Virus record (IMG/VR): IMGVR_UViG_3300037507_002970
Location: 1 to 22,885 of that record
DNA from: a virus
Strand: one strand, 5' to 3'
DNA: 22,885 nt
In this document: one piece after another, positions 15,208 through 21,262 of the stretch
Layout of the letters: each line of letters opens with the position of its first letter
How positions within the stretch are numbered: the first letter of the stretch is position 1
Position numbers and translations under genes: made by a program
The notes under the pieces: model-generated
What the model was told of the DNA's origin: nothing
Database searches by the model: none
What the model saw: the letters and a program-made list of their open reading frames with translations, nothing else

Positions 15208-17280
15208 TTACCGAGTATGCCGCTTAGCTTGCTGCTGCTCACGCCAGCTCACTTTTTGCTTGTGCTGCTTGACGGTTTGGCCTGGCAGGGCTGCACCTAG
15301 AAAACTGGCTGCCACGGCTGAACCCACCAGGCCGTCAAACCATTCATTGTCGCGGTTTGGCCTTAACTTCCATTCCAGCACCCGCCGGCCCGTTGACTCG
15401 CTGCTAGAGTCTATGGCGTACTCGCTGCTCAAATGGTCGGCTAGCATGGCGTGAGTGTCTGGGCGATCCCCGAACACCGTAATCCCTGTTTTGTCGTCGG
15501 TCGTCTTAATTCGCTGGCCAACTACGGTTTTCCACTGGTTCACATCGCAAATCAGGTGCCGCTGATTTCTCCGGCCCAGCTGCGTTTTCCAGCCTGGCCC
15601 TACTTTGTCGCTTGGCTCCCGTTTCCAGCTTTCAATAGGGGCTGTCGTCGCGCTAACGTATCTACCGTGCCAGGGCATCAGCCGGCCTGCGCCAAGTGTT
15701 CTGGCTACCTGATAAACGATGTCAGTGCTAGGTTGCCAGTTAGCATCAATCAGCAGTAGGTTAACGCTGGTCGTGCCGCGGGTCTGGTAGGCGTACTGCT
15801 TGCTCAGCAGTCGCTCGCTAATCTCGGTAACACCTGCCAGCAGTCCATGCTGTACCGTTGCTACGCCATAATGCTCTTGCAGCGTCTTTCTAATATCCTG
15901 CTTAGTAAAATACTGCCGCCCCTGCTCAGGCCAACTGCCGTAGTCCACCACATGCCCGCGCAATTGTTGATCCCAGGCAGCCACCAGGTAAAACAGGGCA
16001 TCCTGCTGAACGTCACAAAATGCGGTTAGCTGCTCGGCCCAGTCTGGCACAAATCCCCGCGGTATCCCGCTTAGCTTTTTGCCGATGTCGGCTGGCACTA
16101 GAGCAAAAGCGTTTTCTACATCCTGACTACGCGGGCTGTTTTGGTATTCACTTAAAAAAGCGTCCTCATCTTTGGCCCACAAATCCATCGCGTACTGGAT
16201 CGCGCTTACTTGGTCGGGTTCGTGCCGATATTCCCAGGCTACTTGACACCCCGCGTCGGCTGTTTCTCGGTTCGCTCGGTAGTAGTCGTTCAGCTGCTCT
16301 AGCGGCTGCTCTAGCCGGATTAGCTCGTTGCGTTTGTCCCTGTAGCCTCGCCACCAGTCCATATTGTCTGGCATCCGGTAAACCAGCTTCATTAGATCGC
16401 CGCGCCAATCTGGGTTTCGCTTGCGATCTAGCAGCCTGGCTGCTAGGTCATCTTGCTGAATTACCGTAACCGCCGCAAACGCTGCTAGCCGCTTTCTAGC
16501 CCCACCGAGTCCCAAAACCGCACGGCTTGTTGTGCGTTCTCGCTCAGCTGTGCTGTGAGCACTTTTGGCACTGCGTTCGGTCTGCGGGTCATCGAGCAGC
16601 ACCAGTTCAGGGCGTATCGTAGTACCGTCAGGTAGCTTGTCACTTAGCCCACGAATTGCGCCTGTGATGGATCGGCAATACAAACGCGCACTGCTGCTGG
16701 GCGCTCCTGGCACAGTCGGAAATACCAGCTCCTCCCGAGTCCAGCGTATTCTGGTTTGTTCACCATCGAGGGTTTGGCCGCCAGTTCTGTGGTTAATACC
16801 TTCCAGCCGCTGAATGGGGTAACACGCTTCAGGAAAGTCGCCGCTTAGGTTCTCATCGGCCTCGATGGTTATTTTGACGTTGTTGGCGATCTTAATACTG
16901 TCGGCCTTAGTCGCTGCCACTACTACGACAAACTTACAGTGGCCGTACAGGATAGCCCACAGCGTCGCCCCAGTAATCAGGGTTGTCTTGCCCTGCCGCC
17001 TGGGCATAGCGAGGGCGTACTGGCCACCGTGCAAAATAACGTCGCGCATCACCTCTATGGCGCGCAGATGGTCGTTTGACCACGGCAGGTTAAAAGTCTC
17101 TTTAAGGTACGTTTCCAAAAACAGCTTTAGGCTATCTTTGCATCTGGCCCGCCTGGCTGGATCTGCTACGGTTGGCAGCGGCCCTATCTCACGGCTACTT
17201 TGGGCTCGCTCTCGGCTGCGCCTAGCCATGTCCTCTTTATGCCGCTGATATTGCTCACTGGTTTTGTCAATCGTCGCCAC
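15208..17280 (-). CDS. Terminase large subunit, GpA-type
   Basis: This 690-residue protein is the DNA-packaging motor. The ATPase part has a Walker A-like AMPRRQGKTTL (residues 91-101) and a Walker B LVLLDD (226-231), with a coupling motif region further on. The nuclease part has acidic stretches FCDVQQD (421-427), LLIDANWQ (509-516) and DNEWFDGLVGSAVAA (644-658), in the positions expected for the RNase H-like nuclease of GpA-type terminases. The length suits the GpA group. It follows RusA with a 14-base overlap counted to its longest reading and precedes a zinc ribbon. No small terminase is coded next to it. Confidence 0.93.
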   Translation of the reverse strand: MATIDKTSEQYQRHKEDMARRSRERAQSSREIGPLPTVADPARRARCKDSLKLFLETYLKETFNLPWSNDHLRAIEVMRDVILHGGQYALAMPRRQGKTTLITGATLWAILYGHCKFVVVVAATKADSIKIANNVKITIEADENLSGDFPEACYPIQRLEGINHRTGGQTLDGEQTRIRWTREELVFPTVPGAPSSSARLYCRSITGAIRGLSDKLPDGTTIRPELVLLDDPQTERSAKSAHSTAERERTTSRAVLGLGGARKRLAAFAAVTVIQQDDLAARLLDRKRNPDWRGDLMKLVYRMPDNMDWWRGYRDKRNELIRLEQPLEQLNDYYRANRETADAGCQVAWEYRHEPDQVSAIQYAMDLWAKDEDAFLSEYQNSPRSQDVENAFALVPADIGKKLSGIPRGFVPDWAEQLTAFCDVQQDALFYLVAAWDQQLRGHVVDYGSWPEQGRQYFTKQDIRKTLQEHYGVATVQHGLLAGVTEISERLLSKQYAYQTRGTTSVNLLLIDANWQPSTDIVYQVARTLGAGRLMPWHGRYVSATTAPIESWKREPSDKVGPGWKTQLGRRNQRHLICDVNQWKTVVGQRIKTTDDKTGITVFGDRPDTHAMLADHLSSEYAIDSSSESTGRRVLEWKLRPNRDNEWFDGLVGSAVAASFLGAALPGQTVKQHKQKVSWREQQQAKRHTR

Positions 17281-17629
17281 TTATCACCTCGATTTCAATC
17301 ACCAGTTGCCCCAGCTTCATTACGTCGCCGCGCTTAATCGTTAGCTCATCTATCTGCTTGTCGTCTGCGTAAACGCCGGCTTTGGCGAGGGCATCAAGGG
17401 GCGCTTTGAGTAGGTTATCAAGGTCGCGCGCTCGCTGATCTGGCGGGTTAGCTGTGATGCTTACGCGCAGCTTGCCGGTCATCGGCCTGGGTGCGCCACG
17501 GTTGCAGGCAAACACGGCCAGCAGGGTATCAACTCGGTACTGCTTGCCCTTTGCGGTCAGGTAGCGGTATTTGTCGCGGCTGCCCCAGTAGTGATTGTTT
17601 GACGGGGGCCAGGGTAGAATTAGCTTCAT
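17267..17629 (-). CDS. rusA: RusA-like Holliday-junction resolvase
   Basis: This 120-residue endonuclease resolves branched DNA, which helps packaging after recombination-dependent replication. The hallmarks are LPWPPSNNHYWGSRDKYR at the N-terminus and the catalytic region ARDLDNLLKAPLDALAKAGV followed by YADDKQIDEL, with the paired Asp residues of RusA. I take the ATG at 17629, with AGGA 8 bases upstream and 4 bases after the previous stop; a longer start 9 codons earlier would overlap the upstream gene. It is coded directly upstream of the large terminase. Confidence 0.9.
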   Translation of the reverse strand: MKLILPWPPSNNHYWGSRDKYRYLTAKGKQYRVDTLLAVFACNRGAPRPMTGKLRVSITANPPDQRARDLDNLLKAPLDALAKAGVYADDKQIDELTIKRGDVMKLGQLVIEIEVISGDD

Positions 17630-17633
17630 GTTT

Positions 17634-17879
17634 CTAGTCCTGGTCGCTTTCATCACCTGGCATCTTTGGGCAGCCGCCTAAAACATCTGTTGACCTTGCT
17701 TTATATCCTCGCATAGCCCCAGAAAACGGTTTTTTGCGATCAATATGATTATCGTTTCTTATGCGAACACGCAGACACTTAAGACAAAATCTTCTGTCAG
17801 TTGTAACCGCCGGCTTGTGCTGGCAATCGACGCACCGCCCATCTGCCCTTGTCTCTGGTAAATTACTGCTTGTATTCAT
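17634..17879 (-). CDS. Small Cys4 putative zinc-binding protein
   Basis: This 81-residue protein starts at the ATG with AGGTGA 5 bases upstream, immediately after the exported-protein gene. It has CVDC near residue 16 and CLKC near residue 32, spaced like a zinc ribbon, then a basic region. An upstream extension of 45 codons would run through the neighbouring gene and is rejected. It could be a DNA- or RNA-binding protein, or a non-classical small terminase, but nothing proves either. Confidence 0.62.
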   Translation of the reverse strand: MNTSSNLPETRADGRCVDCQHKPAVTTDRRFCLKCLRVRIRNDNHIDRKKPFSGAMRGYKARSTDVLGGCPKMPGDESDQD

Positions 17880-17883
17880 GTTT

Positions 17884-18204
17884 TCACCTGTAATGCGCTG
17901 ACCAATAAACCTTGCCATTTCTTCCAATTGCAAACGCCCTTGCCACCATTCGATACTTTTTGCTAGTGCAGTGGCTCGGCCTGGCTGTCGAATTGCTGCT
18001 GCCCACGCCCGCAAATCTGCACCCTGGGGCGATGCCTAGTAGATGCCCAACAACGCCCCTGGCCGCTTGCAGCTCGGCCTCGCGTTTTGCAAAAACATAA
18101 GCAGCTTGGTCTGTAGCCACTTCGGCTGTGCCGGCCTGTTGGCCGAAACATTCGGTAGCAAACAGCCCCACGACAAATGCCAGGGCAATTAAAATCTTGT
18201 TCAT
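17884..18204 (-). CDS. Small exported protein, unknown function
   Basis: This 106-residue protein has a clear signal peptide (MNKILIALAFVVGLFATECFGQQ). I chose this ATG because AAGGAGG lies 7 bases upstream; the reading 11 codons longer has no such site. The mature part ends with a compact motif, GVGSSNSTARPSHC and then ARAFAIGRNGKVYWSAHYR, similar in style to a small secreted domain I recall from Planctomycetota. Lying among replication genes, it looks like an accessory gene that changes the infected cell's surface or periplasm. Superinfection exclusion is one possibility. Confidence 0.7.
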   Translation of the reverse strand: MNKILIALAFVVGLFATECFGQQAGTAEVATDQAAYVFAKREAELQAARGVVGHLLGIAPGCRFAGVGSSNSTARPSHCTSKKYRMVARAFAIGRNGKVYWSAHYR

Positions 18205-18668
18205 CACTCCACCTCCTTTGCGCACTGATAACACCATTCACTCCACTGCTCGCTTGTCATTTGGCCAGCTTTGTACTCCGGAATCCTGGTTAGGATTTTA
18301 TCGTAGGCCGCTTTCATGCTGCCAGCAAACCTCGGTAAAGGCTTATAGGCAGCCCTGCGAGCTTTTACGTCTGCTGACACCTCCTGGGCTGCTTGCTCGC
18401 GTCTATGCCGCAAATTTGCTAATTCCCTGGCATTTGCTGCCAGTCGGTAAATTGTCTGGTCACGTTCAAACCCAGCGGGCGGCTTTTGCTTGCCAGTTGC
18501 CCAGGCATCCAGTACGGCCAAGGCGTCAACGTAGTCAACAGCCCCGAGAGCATCCATCCACGCTTTGCCGGTCGCGTTGCGGCTGGGCAGTTCGTCAAAC
18601 CAGGTTTTAAAACTTGGAAACAGGACAAAAACTCGGTTAATCAGTTTGGTTGTTTCGTCGCGATTCAT
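18204..18668 (-). CDS. G39P-like helicase loader/replication protein (candidate)
   Basis: This 154-residue protein begins ETTKLINRVFVLFPSFKTWF, then has TGKAWMDALGAVDYVDALAV and KQKPPAGFERDQTIYRLAAN. That order (helix, W-x-x-L-x-x-x-x-Y pattern, then a K-x-P-P stretch) resembles the N-domain of SPP1 G39P-type helicase loaders. The C-terminal half is basic and charged, ending with a Cys pair (WCYQC). It follows the initiator with a TAATG overlap, the normal place of a loader. The call is moderate. Confidence 0.65.
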   Translation of the reverse strand: MNRDETTKLINRVFVLFPSFKTWFDELPSRNATGKAWMDALGAVDYVDALAVLDAWATGKQKPPAGFERDQTIYRLAANARELANLRHRREQAAQEVSADVKARRAAYKPLPRFAGSMKAAYDKILTRIPEYKAGQMTSEQWSEWCYQCAKEVE

Positions 18669-19423
18669 TAGAAACCTAGCTCCTCGGTAAATGATTCATG
18701 CTTCCTCACGCTGCGTTGCCAAGTTGGATCGGGCGCAGATAGCCCTTGCCAGCCTTTGGCGATAGTGTAGTTAATCCACTCCGTTGCCACTTCTGGCCCC
18801 AGCTTGGCCAGCTGCGCCAGTTGTCTGGTTGCTGATGTCGGTTTAAGTGGTTTCTTGATTTCGACTCTGTGGCGTAGCCAGTCTTTCCAGGCGACTTGAA
18901 AGGCTTCTGTGTTTAGGCTTTCACTAAACTCGTACAGAACTCCCATTTCCCCCACAGGGGGTTTAGGGGGTGTATTGTTATTCTTATCTTCTCTTCTCTT
19001 CTCTTCTCTAGGTAACGCTGCACTAACGCTGAGTGCGTTACCTTTGCGTTTCTCATGCGTTACCTGTTGCGTTACCTTTTCGTTACTTGCCTTATGTTCG
19101 GCCACTCTTTTTGAGGTTAAAGCCCTCTTTTTAGCGGTGCTTCCGTTATGCCTATCAAAGTTTGGCAAAGATATTTGATTTTCTAATTCAATCATCCAGC
19201 CGGCTTCAATCATCGCGTCGCAAAATCCGGTAACGCTCAATTTGCGATCCAGTAACGCTTTGGTAACGCTCGGTGCGTTACCGTCCTGCGTTTGCTCATC
19301 GAACCACGCCCAGACCCTCAGTAGCTTTCCAACTACAGCATCTGGGTCGATACTCAGTCTCTGTGCGATCTGCCACACCTCCGGCTTATCGCTTGTGCAA
19401 ATCTCAAATTTAATCCATGCCAT
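18668..19423 (-). CDS. Phage replication initiator (O-like)
   Basis: This 251-residue protein opens with a winged-helix-like N-domain: AWIKFEICTSDKPEVWQIAQ, VVGKLLRVWAWFDEQTQDGN and FCDAMIEAGWMIELENQISL, which is common in phage replication proteins. A basic, low-complexity linker follows (residues 90-150: many Lys, Arg, Glu, Asn), then a C-domain (LNTEAFQVAWKDWLRHRVEI, QLAQLAKLGPEVATEWINYT). As in the lambda O gene, the linker-coding part and the front of the gene hold clustered short repeats that may be the origin. A weak GGAG lies 11 bases upstream, right after a terminator hairpin. Confidence 0.83.
   Translation of the reverse strand: MAWIKFEICTSDKPEVWQIAQRLSIDPDAVVGKLLRVWAWFDEQTQDGNAPSVTKALLDRKLSVTGFCDAMIEAGWMIELENQISLPNFDRHNGSTAKKRALTSKRVAEHKASNEKVTQQVTHEKRKGNALSVSAALPREEKRREDKNNNTPPKPPVGEMGVLYEFSESLNTEAFQVAWKDWLRHRVEIKKPLKPTSATRQLAQLAKLGPEVATEWINYTIAKGWQGLSAPDPTWQRSVRKHESFTEELGF
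18991..19010. repeat. 5-bp tandem repeat beside an AT-rich stretch
   Basis: Three copies of CTCTT are followed by CTCTA, forming a purine/pyrimidine-asymmetric tract inside the initiator gene. The bases on its left (about 18970-18990) are AT-rich. Together they sit at the edge of the GGTAACGC repeat cluster and could be the duplex-unwinding element of an origin. Confidence 0.6.
19011..19282. other. Candidate replication origin: GGTAACGC repeat cluster
   Basis: The octamer GGTAACGC or its complement GCGTTACC occurs at 19011-19018, 19035-19042, 19057-19064, 19069-19076, 19229-19236, 19262-19269 and 19275-19282. Near-copies lie at 19023-19029, 19081-19086 and 19252-19258. The pair 19262-19269/19275-19282 forms a perfect inverted repeat with a 5-base spacer. 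The repeats lie in two groups inside the initiator gene, beside an AT-rich stretch, as lambda-type origins do. Confidence 0.7.
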
Positions 19424-19438
19424 TTGTATGGCTCCAAC

Positions 19439-19480
19439 AAAAAACCGCCTGCCCAGGCTACCAGACCCAGACAGACGGTT
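19439..19480 (-). terminator. Intrinsic terminator or attenuator before the replication gene
   Basis: On the minus strand a 9-bp stem (arms 19472-19480 and 19443-19451, with one G-U pair) is followed by a run of six T ending at 19439. The replication gene's ATG is only 15 bases beyond, with its GGAG site just after the U-tract, so there is no room for a promoter. This suggests a conditional terminator in the leader. Confidence 0.72.
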
Positions 19481-19506
19481 CAGCGGTTTCCCGCGTTGTT
19501 GTTACT

Positions 19507-19530
19507 ATAGCCTGCTGGTAGTCAGGCTAT
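19507..19530 (-). promoter_or_regulatory. Hairpin at the csrA stop codon with alternative pairing partners
   Basis: The perfect inverted repeat ATAGCCTG/CAGGCTAT (19507-19514 and 19523-19530, 8-base loop) covers the csrA stop codon and has no T-run. One arm can also pair with a second copy of its partner at 19454-19460, in the loop of the terminator downstream. Confidence 0.6.
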
Positions 19531-19715
19531 TCCGTTTTACCACCTTCACTGTCGCTTTGCAAATTCACAATCTCCTGTCGCAACACCTTAACCTCCTTTG
19601 GTGCTTCAATAGCGATCCTTACCGTATTGCCTTTAATCGACACCACTTCAACAGCAATGCGATCCCCGACAATGATCCGCTCCCGTACCTTGCGGCTTAA
19701 CACTAGCTTGCCCAT
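19527..19715 (-). CDS. csrA: Phage-encoded CsrA (RsmA) translational regulator
   Basis: This 62-residue protein matches CsrA along its whole length: GKLVLSRKVRERIIVGDRIA at the N-terminus, then VEVVSIKGNTVRIAIEAPKE, and VKVLRQEI near residues 42-49, including the conserved Arg before x-E-I that binds GGA in RNA. CsrA forms a dimer that binds GGA hairpins near ribosome binding sites. Its own leader has such a site over the ribosome binding site. It is coded in the early region, just upstream of the replication gene. It could reprogram host metabolism or time phage translation. The length is typical of the family. Confidence 0.95.
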   Translation of the reverse strand: MGKLVLSRKVRERIIVGDRIAVEVVSIKGNTVRIAIEAPKEVKVLRQEIVNLQSDSEGGKTE

Positions 19716-19722
19716 GGTTAAA

Positions 19723-19732
19723 ACTTCCTTGT
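19723..19732 (-). promoter_or_regulatory. CsrA-like binding site overlapping the csrA ribosome binding site
   Basis: The minus-strand sequence ACAAGGAAGT differs from the CsrA consensus core ACARGGAUGU at one base, and the GGA is part of the AAGGA ribosome binding site 10 bases before the ATG. The flanks AAC/GTT can pair to put GGA in a small loop. This predicts feedback control. Confidence 0.68.
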
Positions 19733-19763
19733 TACAAAAATTAAATTACTAATGCGAAACACA

Positions 19764-19787
19764 TTATTTATCTGGCTCGATAAATAA
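19764..19787 (-). promoter_or_regulatory. AT-rich hairpin at the end of the upstream unknown gene
   Basis: TTATTTATC (19764-19772) and GATAAATAA (19779-19787) form a perfect 9-bp stem with a 6-base loop over the stop codon of the 129-residue gene. It has no T-run on the minus strand. It may protect RNA ends or act as a weak terminator before csrA. Confidence 0.55.
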
Positions 19788-20157
19788 GGCTTTCAAACTG
19801 ATTTCTGTCTTTGCAAGCAGTAATGCGTTTGCAATCATCCATACATGACTTGCACATATCCAGCAAATACTTTGCAAGTTGCTGGGCTGCATCCGATGCT
19901 GTCAAAAACCACTCTCCATCGTCGTCTACTGGAAGGATGTCAGGCTTAACAGTGCTTTCCTCGGAATAAACCGATTTCGCTACAAAATATGTCCCAAATA
20001 TCAGGTTTTGAGTTTCTTCCAAAATCACATATTCTTCAATCAAGCGAAAATCGTAGTCTACCCGGTAAAGCAAATCTCCAGGTCGCATAAATTCGCATTT
20101 GTAAGGCTGTTGCAGATAACAGCCATCACTCCCGTCTGGGAAATCATAATCACACAT
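19768..20157 (-). CDS. Unknown acidic Cys-containing protein
   Basis: This 129-residue protein has a good ribosome binding site (GAGGT, 5 bases before the ATG). It is acidic and aromatic, begins CDYDFPDGSDGCYLQQPYKC and carries a second Cys group near residues 101-114 (MCKSCMDDCKRITAC). The two groups could bind a metal. The middle part (YDFRLIEEYVILEETQNLIF) looks like a beta sheet. I recognise no family. It lies directly upstream of csrA, behind a terminator-like hairpin, so the two may be expressed together. Confidence 0.65.
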   Translation of the reverse strand: MCDYDFPDGSDGCYLQQPYKCEFMRPGDLLYRVDYDFRLIEEYVILEETQNLIFGTYFVAKSVYSEESTVKPDILPVDDDGEWFLTASDAAQQLAKYLLDMCKSCMDDCKRITACKDRNQFESLIYRAR

Positions 20158-20187
20158 TGGGTACCTCAGTTTTTAAAATGTTAAAAC

Positions 20188-20210
20188 GCCCCGATATAAC
20201 GCCTCGGGGC
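20188..20210 (-). terminator. Terminator-like hairpin with a broken T-tract
   Basis: GCCCCG (20188-20193) and CGGGGC (20205-20210) form a perfect 6-bp GC stem with an 11-base loop. On the minus strand it is followed by GTTTTAACATTTT. It lies between the DUF551-like gene and the 129-residue gene; only 30 bases separate it from the latter's ATG. Confidence 0.6.
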
Positions 20211-20316
20211 CAGGGCGTCATCACCAATCCCTGCCGCGGTTACTGCTGTCGATACGCGCACTCACGGCTAGCGCAGTCGTTTGGCAGTCCCTGCCGGCCA
20301 GACCAGGCCCGTTGCA

Positions 20317-20649
20317 CTATTTAGGGTTAAACTCGCCGCACCAATCAGTTGGCACCACCCAGGGCCACACTGCATCCTCGCCACCTTCCTCACGCACTGG
20401 CGGGTTTTTTCTGCACTGCCCTACGCCTGGCTCAAAATCGTCATAAAACCGACAAGATTCACAGGCTCTCACAGGCTCGGCCTTCACAATCTCTAGCCAA
20501 TGGTCGTCTAGTGAAACAACGTCTCGCAGTTCAGTTAAATTGCGAATTAAGAACGCGCCGTCTGATCTAATAATCACATCGTCGTCTATGTCCAAACTAG
20601 CCTTATCTTCGCTACCTGGAAATCGTTCTGAAAATTTAACCCACCTCAT
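20317..20649 (-). CDS. DUF551-like protein with Cys cluster
   Basis: This 110-residue protein starts like DUF551 proteins (RWVKFSERFPGSEDK, then DDDVIIRSDG), with a short beta domain. The C-terminal half has the small phage Cys motif: CESCRFYDDF, then GQCRKNPP, WPWVVPTDWCGEF, four Cys in all, which probably bind a metal. Such proteins are common in phage early regions; their role is unknown. The start overlaps the recT stop by 14 bases. Confidence 0.75.
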   Translation of the reverse strand: MRWVKFSERFPGSEDKASLDIDDDVIIRSDGAFLIRNLTELRDVVSLDDHWLEIVKAEPVRACESCRFYDDFEPGVGQCRKNPPVREEGGEDAVWPWVVPTDWCGEFNPK

Positions 20650-21262
20650 CTATCAAATCCTCCAATCTTTTTGGTGCTGCCTGCACAGGCTCAATGTCTA
20701 CAACTTCGTCCTCGGCCTGCATCCCCAGCAGCAGCTCGGGGCAATGCTGTCGGGCAAAAAAACTAGCTGATCTGTATATCAGCATCTGGTCGGGCATGGT
20801 CTTCCACTTGCTGCCTTCTTTGTGATACCAGCCCTCAGCCTTAGCCATGGCCAGGTCAACAATGGTTCCCTCAATACGCTCGCCAGTAGCTCGATCCTTG
20901 GTCACGACGCGGCAGCCATAACTATCCTGGCCCCGAGTGCCACTGAACACATAGGTAAGGCGCTCAAACTGACGGCTGTTGTTGATTAGGGCGATTAAAA
21001 ACTTAGCTTCCCATGCTGGCTTGCCGTAAATAATGGCCACGTTTTGCATCACCATAGTTGGATCAAAACCAAACCTTCGGGCTAAATTCATGGCTATGAC
21101 GCAGTTTGGCACGTTGCCTTTAAATGCCTTTGGGGCAAAATCGCTACTGGCTAGTAGCTTGGCTTCGCGCTGGGCAAATTCAAACGCGTCTTTCAAATGG
21201 GCTAGCTGCCTTTCGGCCCTTTCTAGCGGCTCGGTCTGCTGTTGTTCAATTAGTTCACTCAT
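20636..21262 (-). CDS. recT: RecT-family single-strand annealing protein
   Basis: This 208-residue protein anneals single-stranded DNA in phage recombination. The centre is characteristic of RecT-type proteins: PNCVIAMNLARRFGFDPTMV, then NVAIIYGKPAWEAKFLIALI and NSRQFERLTYVF, with the aromatic KAEGWYHKEGSKWKTMPDQM and LIYRSASFFARQHCPELLLG further on. It partners with the exonuclease coded upstream (ATGA overlap), forming the usual YqaJ-RecT pair. The acidic C-terminal tail (DIEPVQAAPKRLEDLIDEVG) is similar in style to tails that bind host SSB or regulate activity. Confidence 0.88.
   Translation of the reverse strand: MSELIEQQQTEPLERAERQLAHLKDAFEFAQREAKLLASSDFAPKAFKGNVPNCVIAMNLARRFGFDPTMVMQNVAIIYGKPAWEAKFLIALINNSRQFERLTYVFSGTRGQDSYGCRVVTKDRATGERIEGTIVDLAMAKAEGWYHKEGSKWKTMPDQMLIYRSASFFARQHCPELLLGMQAEDEVVDIEPVQAAPKRLEDLIDEVG

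Noticed and set aside
17880-18014. N-terminal extension of the Cys4 protein
   Set aside because: It would overlap the exported-protein gene by 131 bases, while an ATG with AGGTGA just after that gene's stop explains the start.
17963-18241. Minus-strand open frame of 92 codons over the exported-protein gene
   Set aside because: It has no signal or domain; the overlapping frame has a signal peptide and an ideal ribosome binding site.
18949-18961. CCCCC-ACA-GGGGG inverted repeat in the initiator gene
   Set aside because: It is a short palindrome explained by Pro and Gly codons and has no link to the repeat cluster; kept only as a note.
20283-20295. Small GGCAG-TCC-CTGCC hairpin after the DUF551-like gene
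   Set aside because: It is too small and has no T-run; the better hairpin at 20188-20210 explains termination here.
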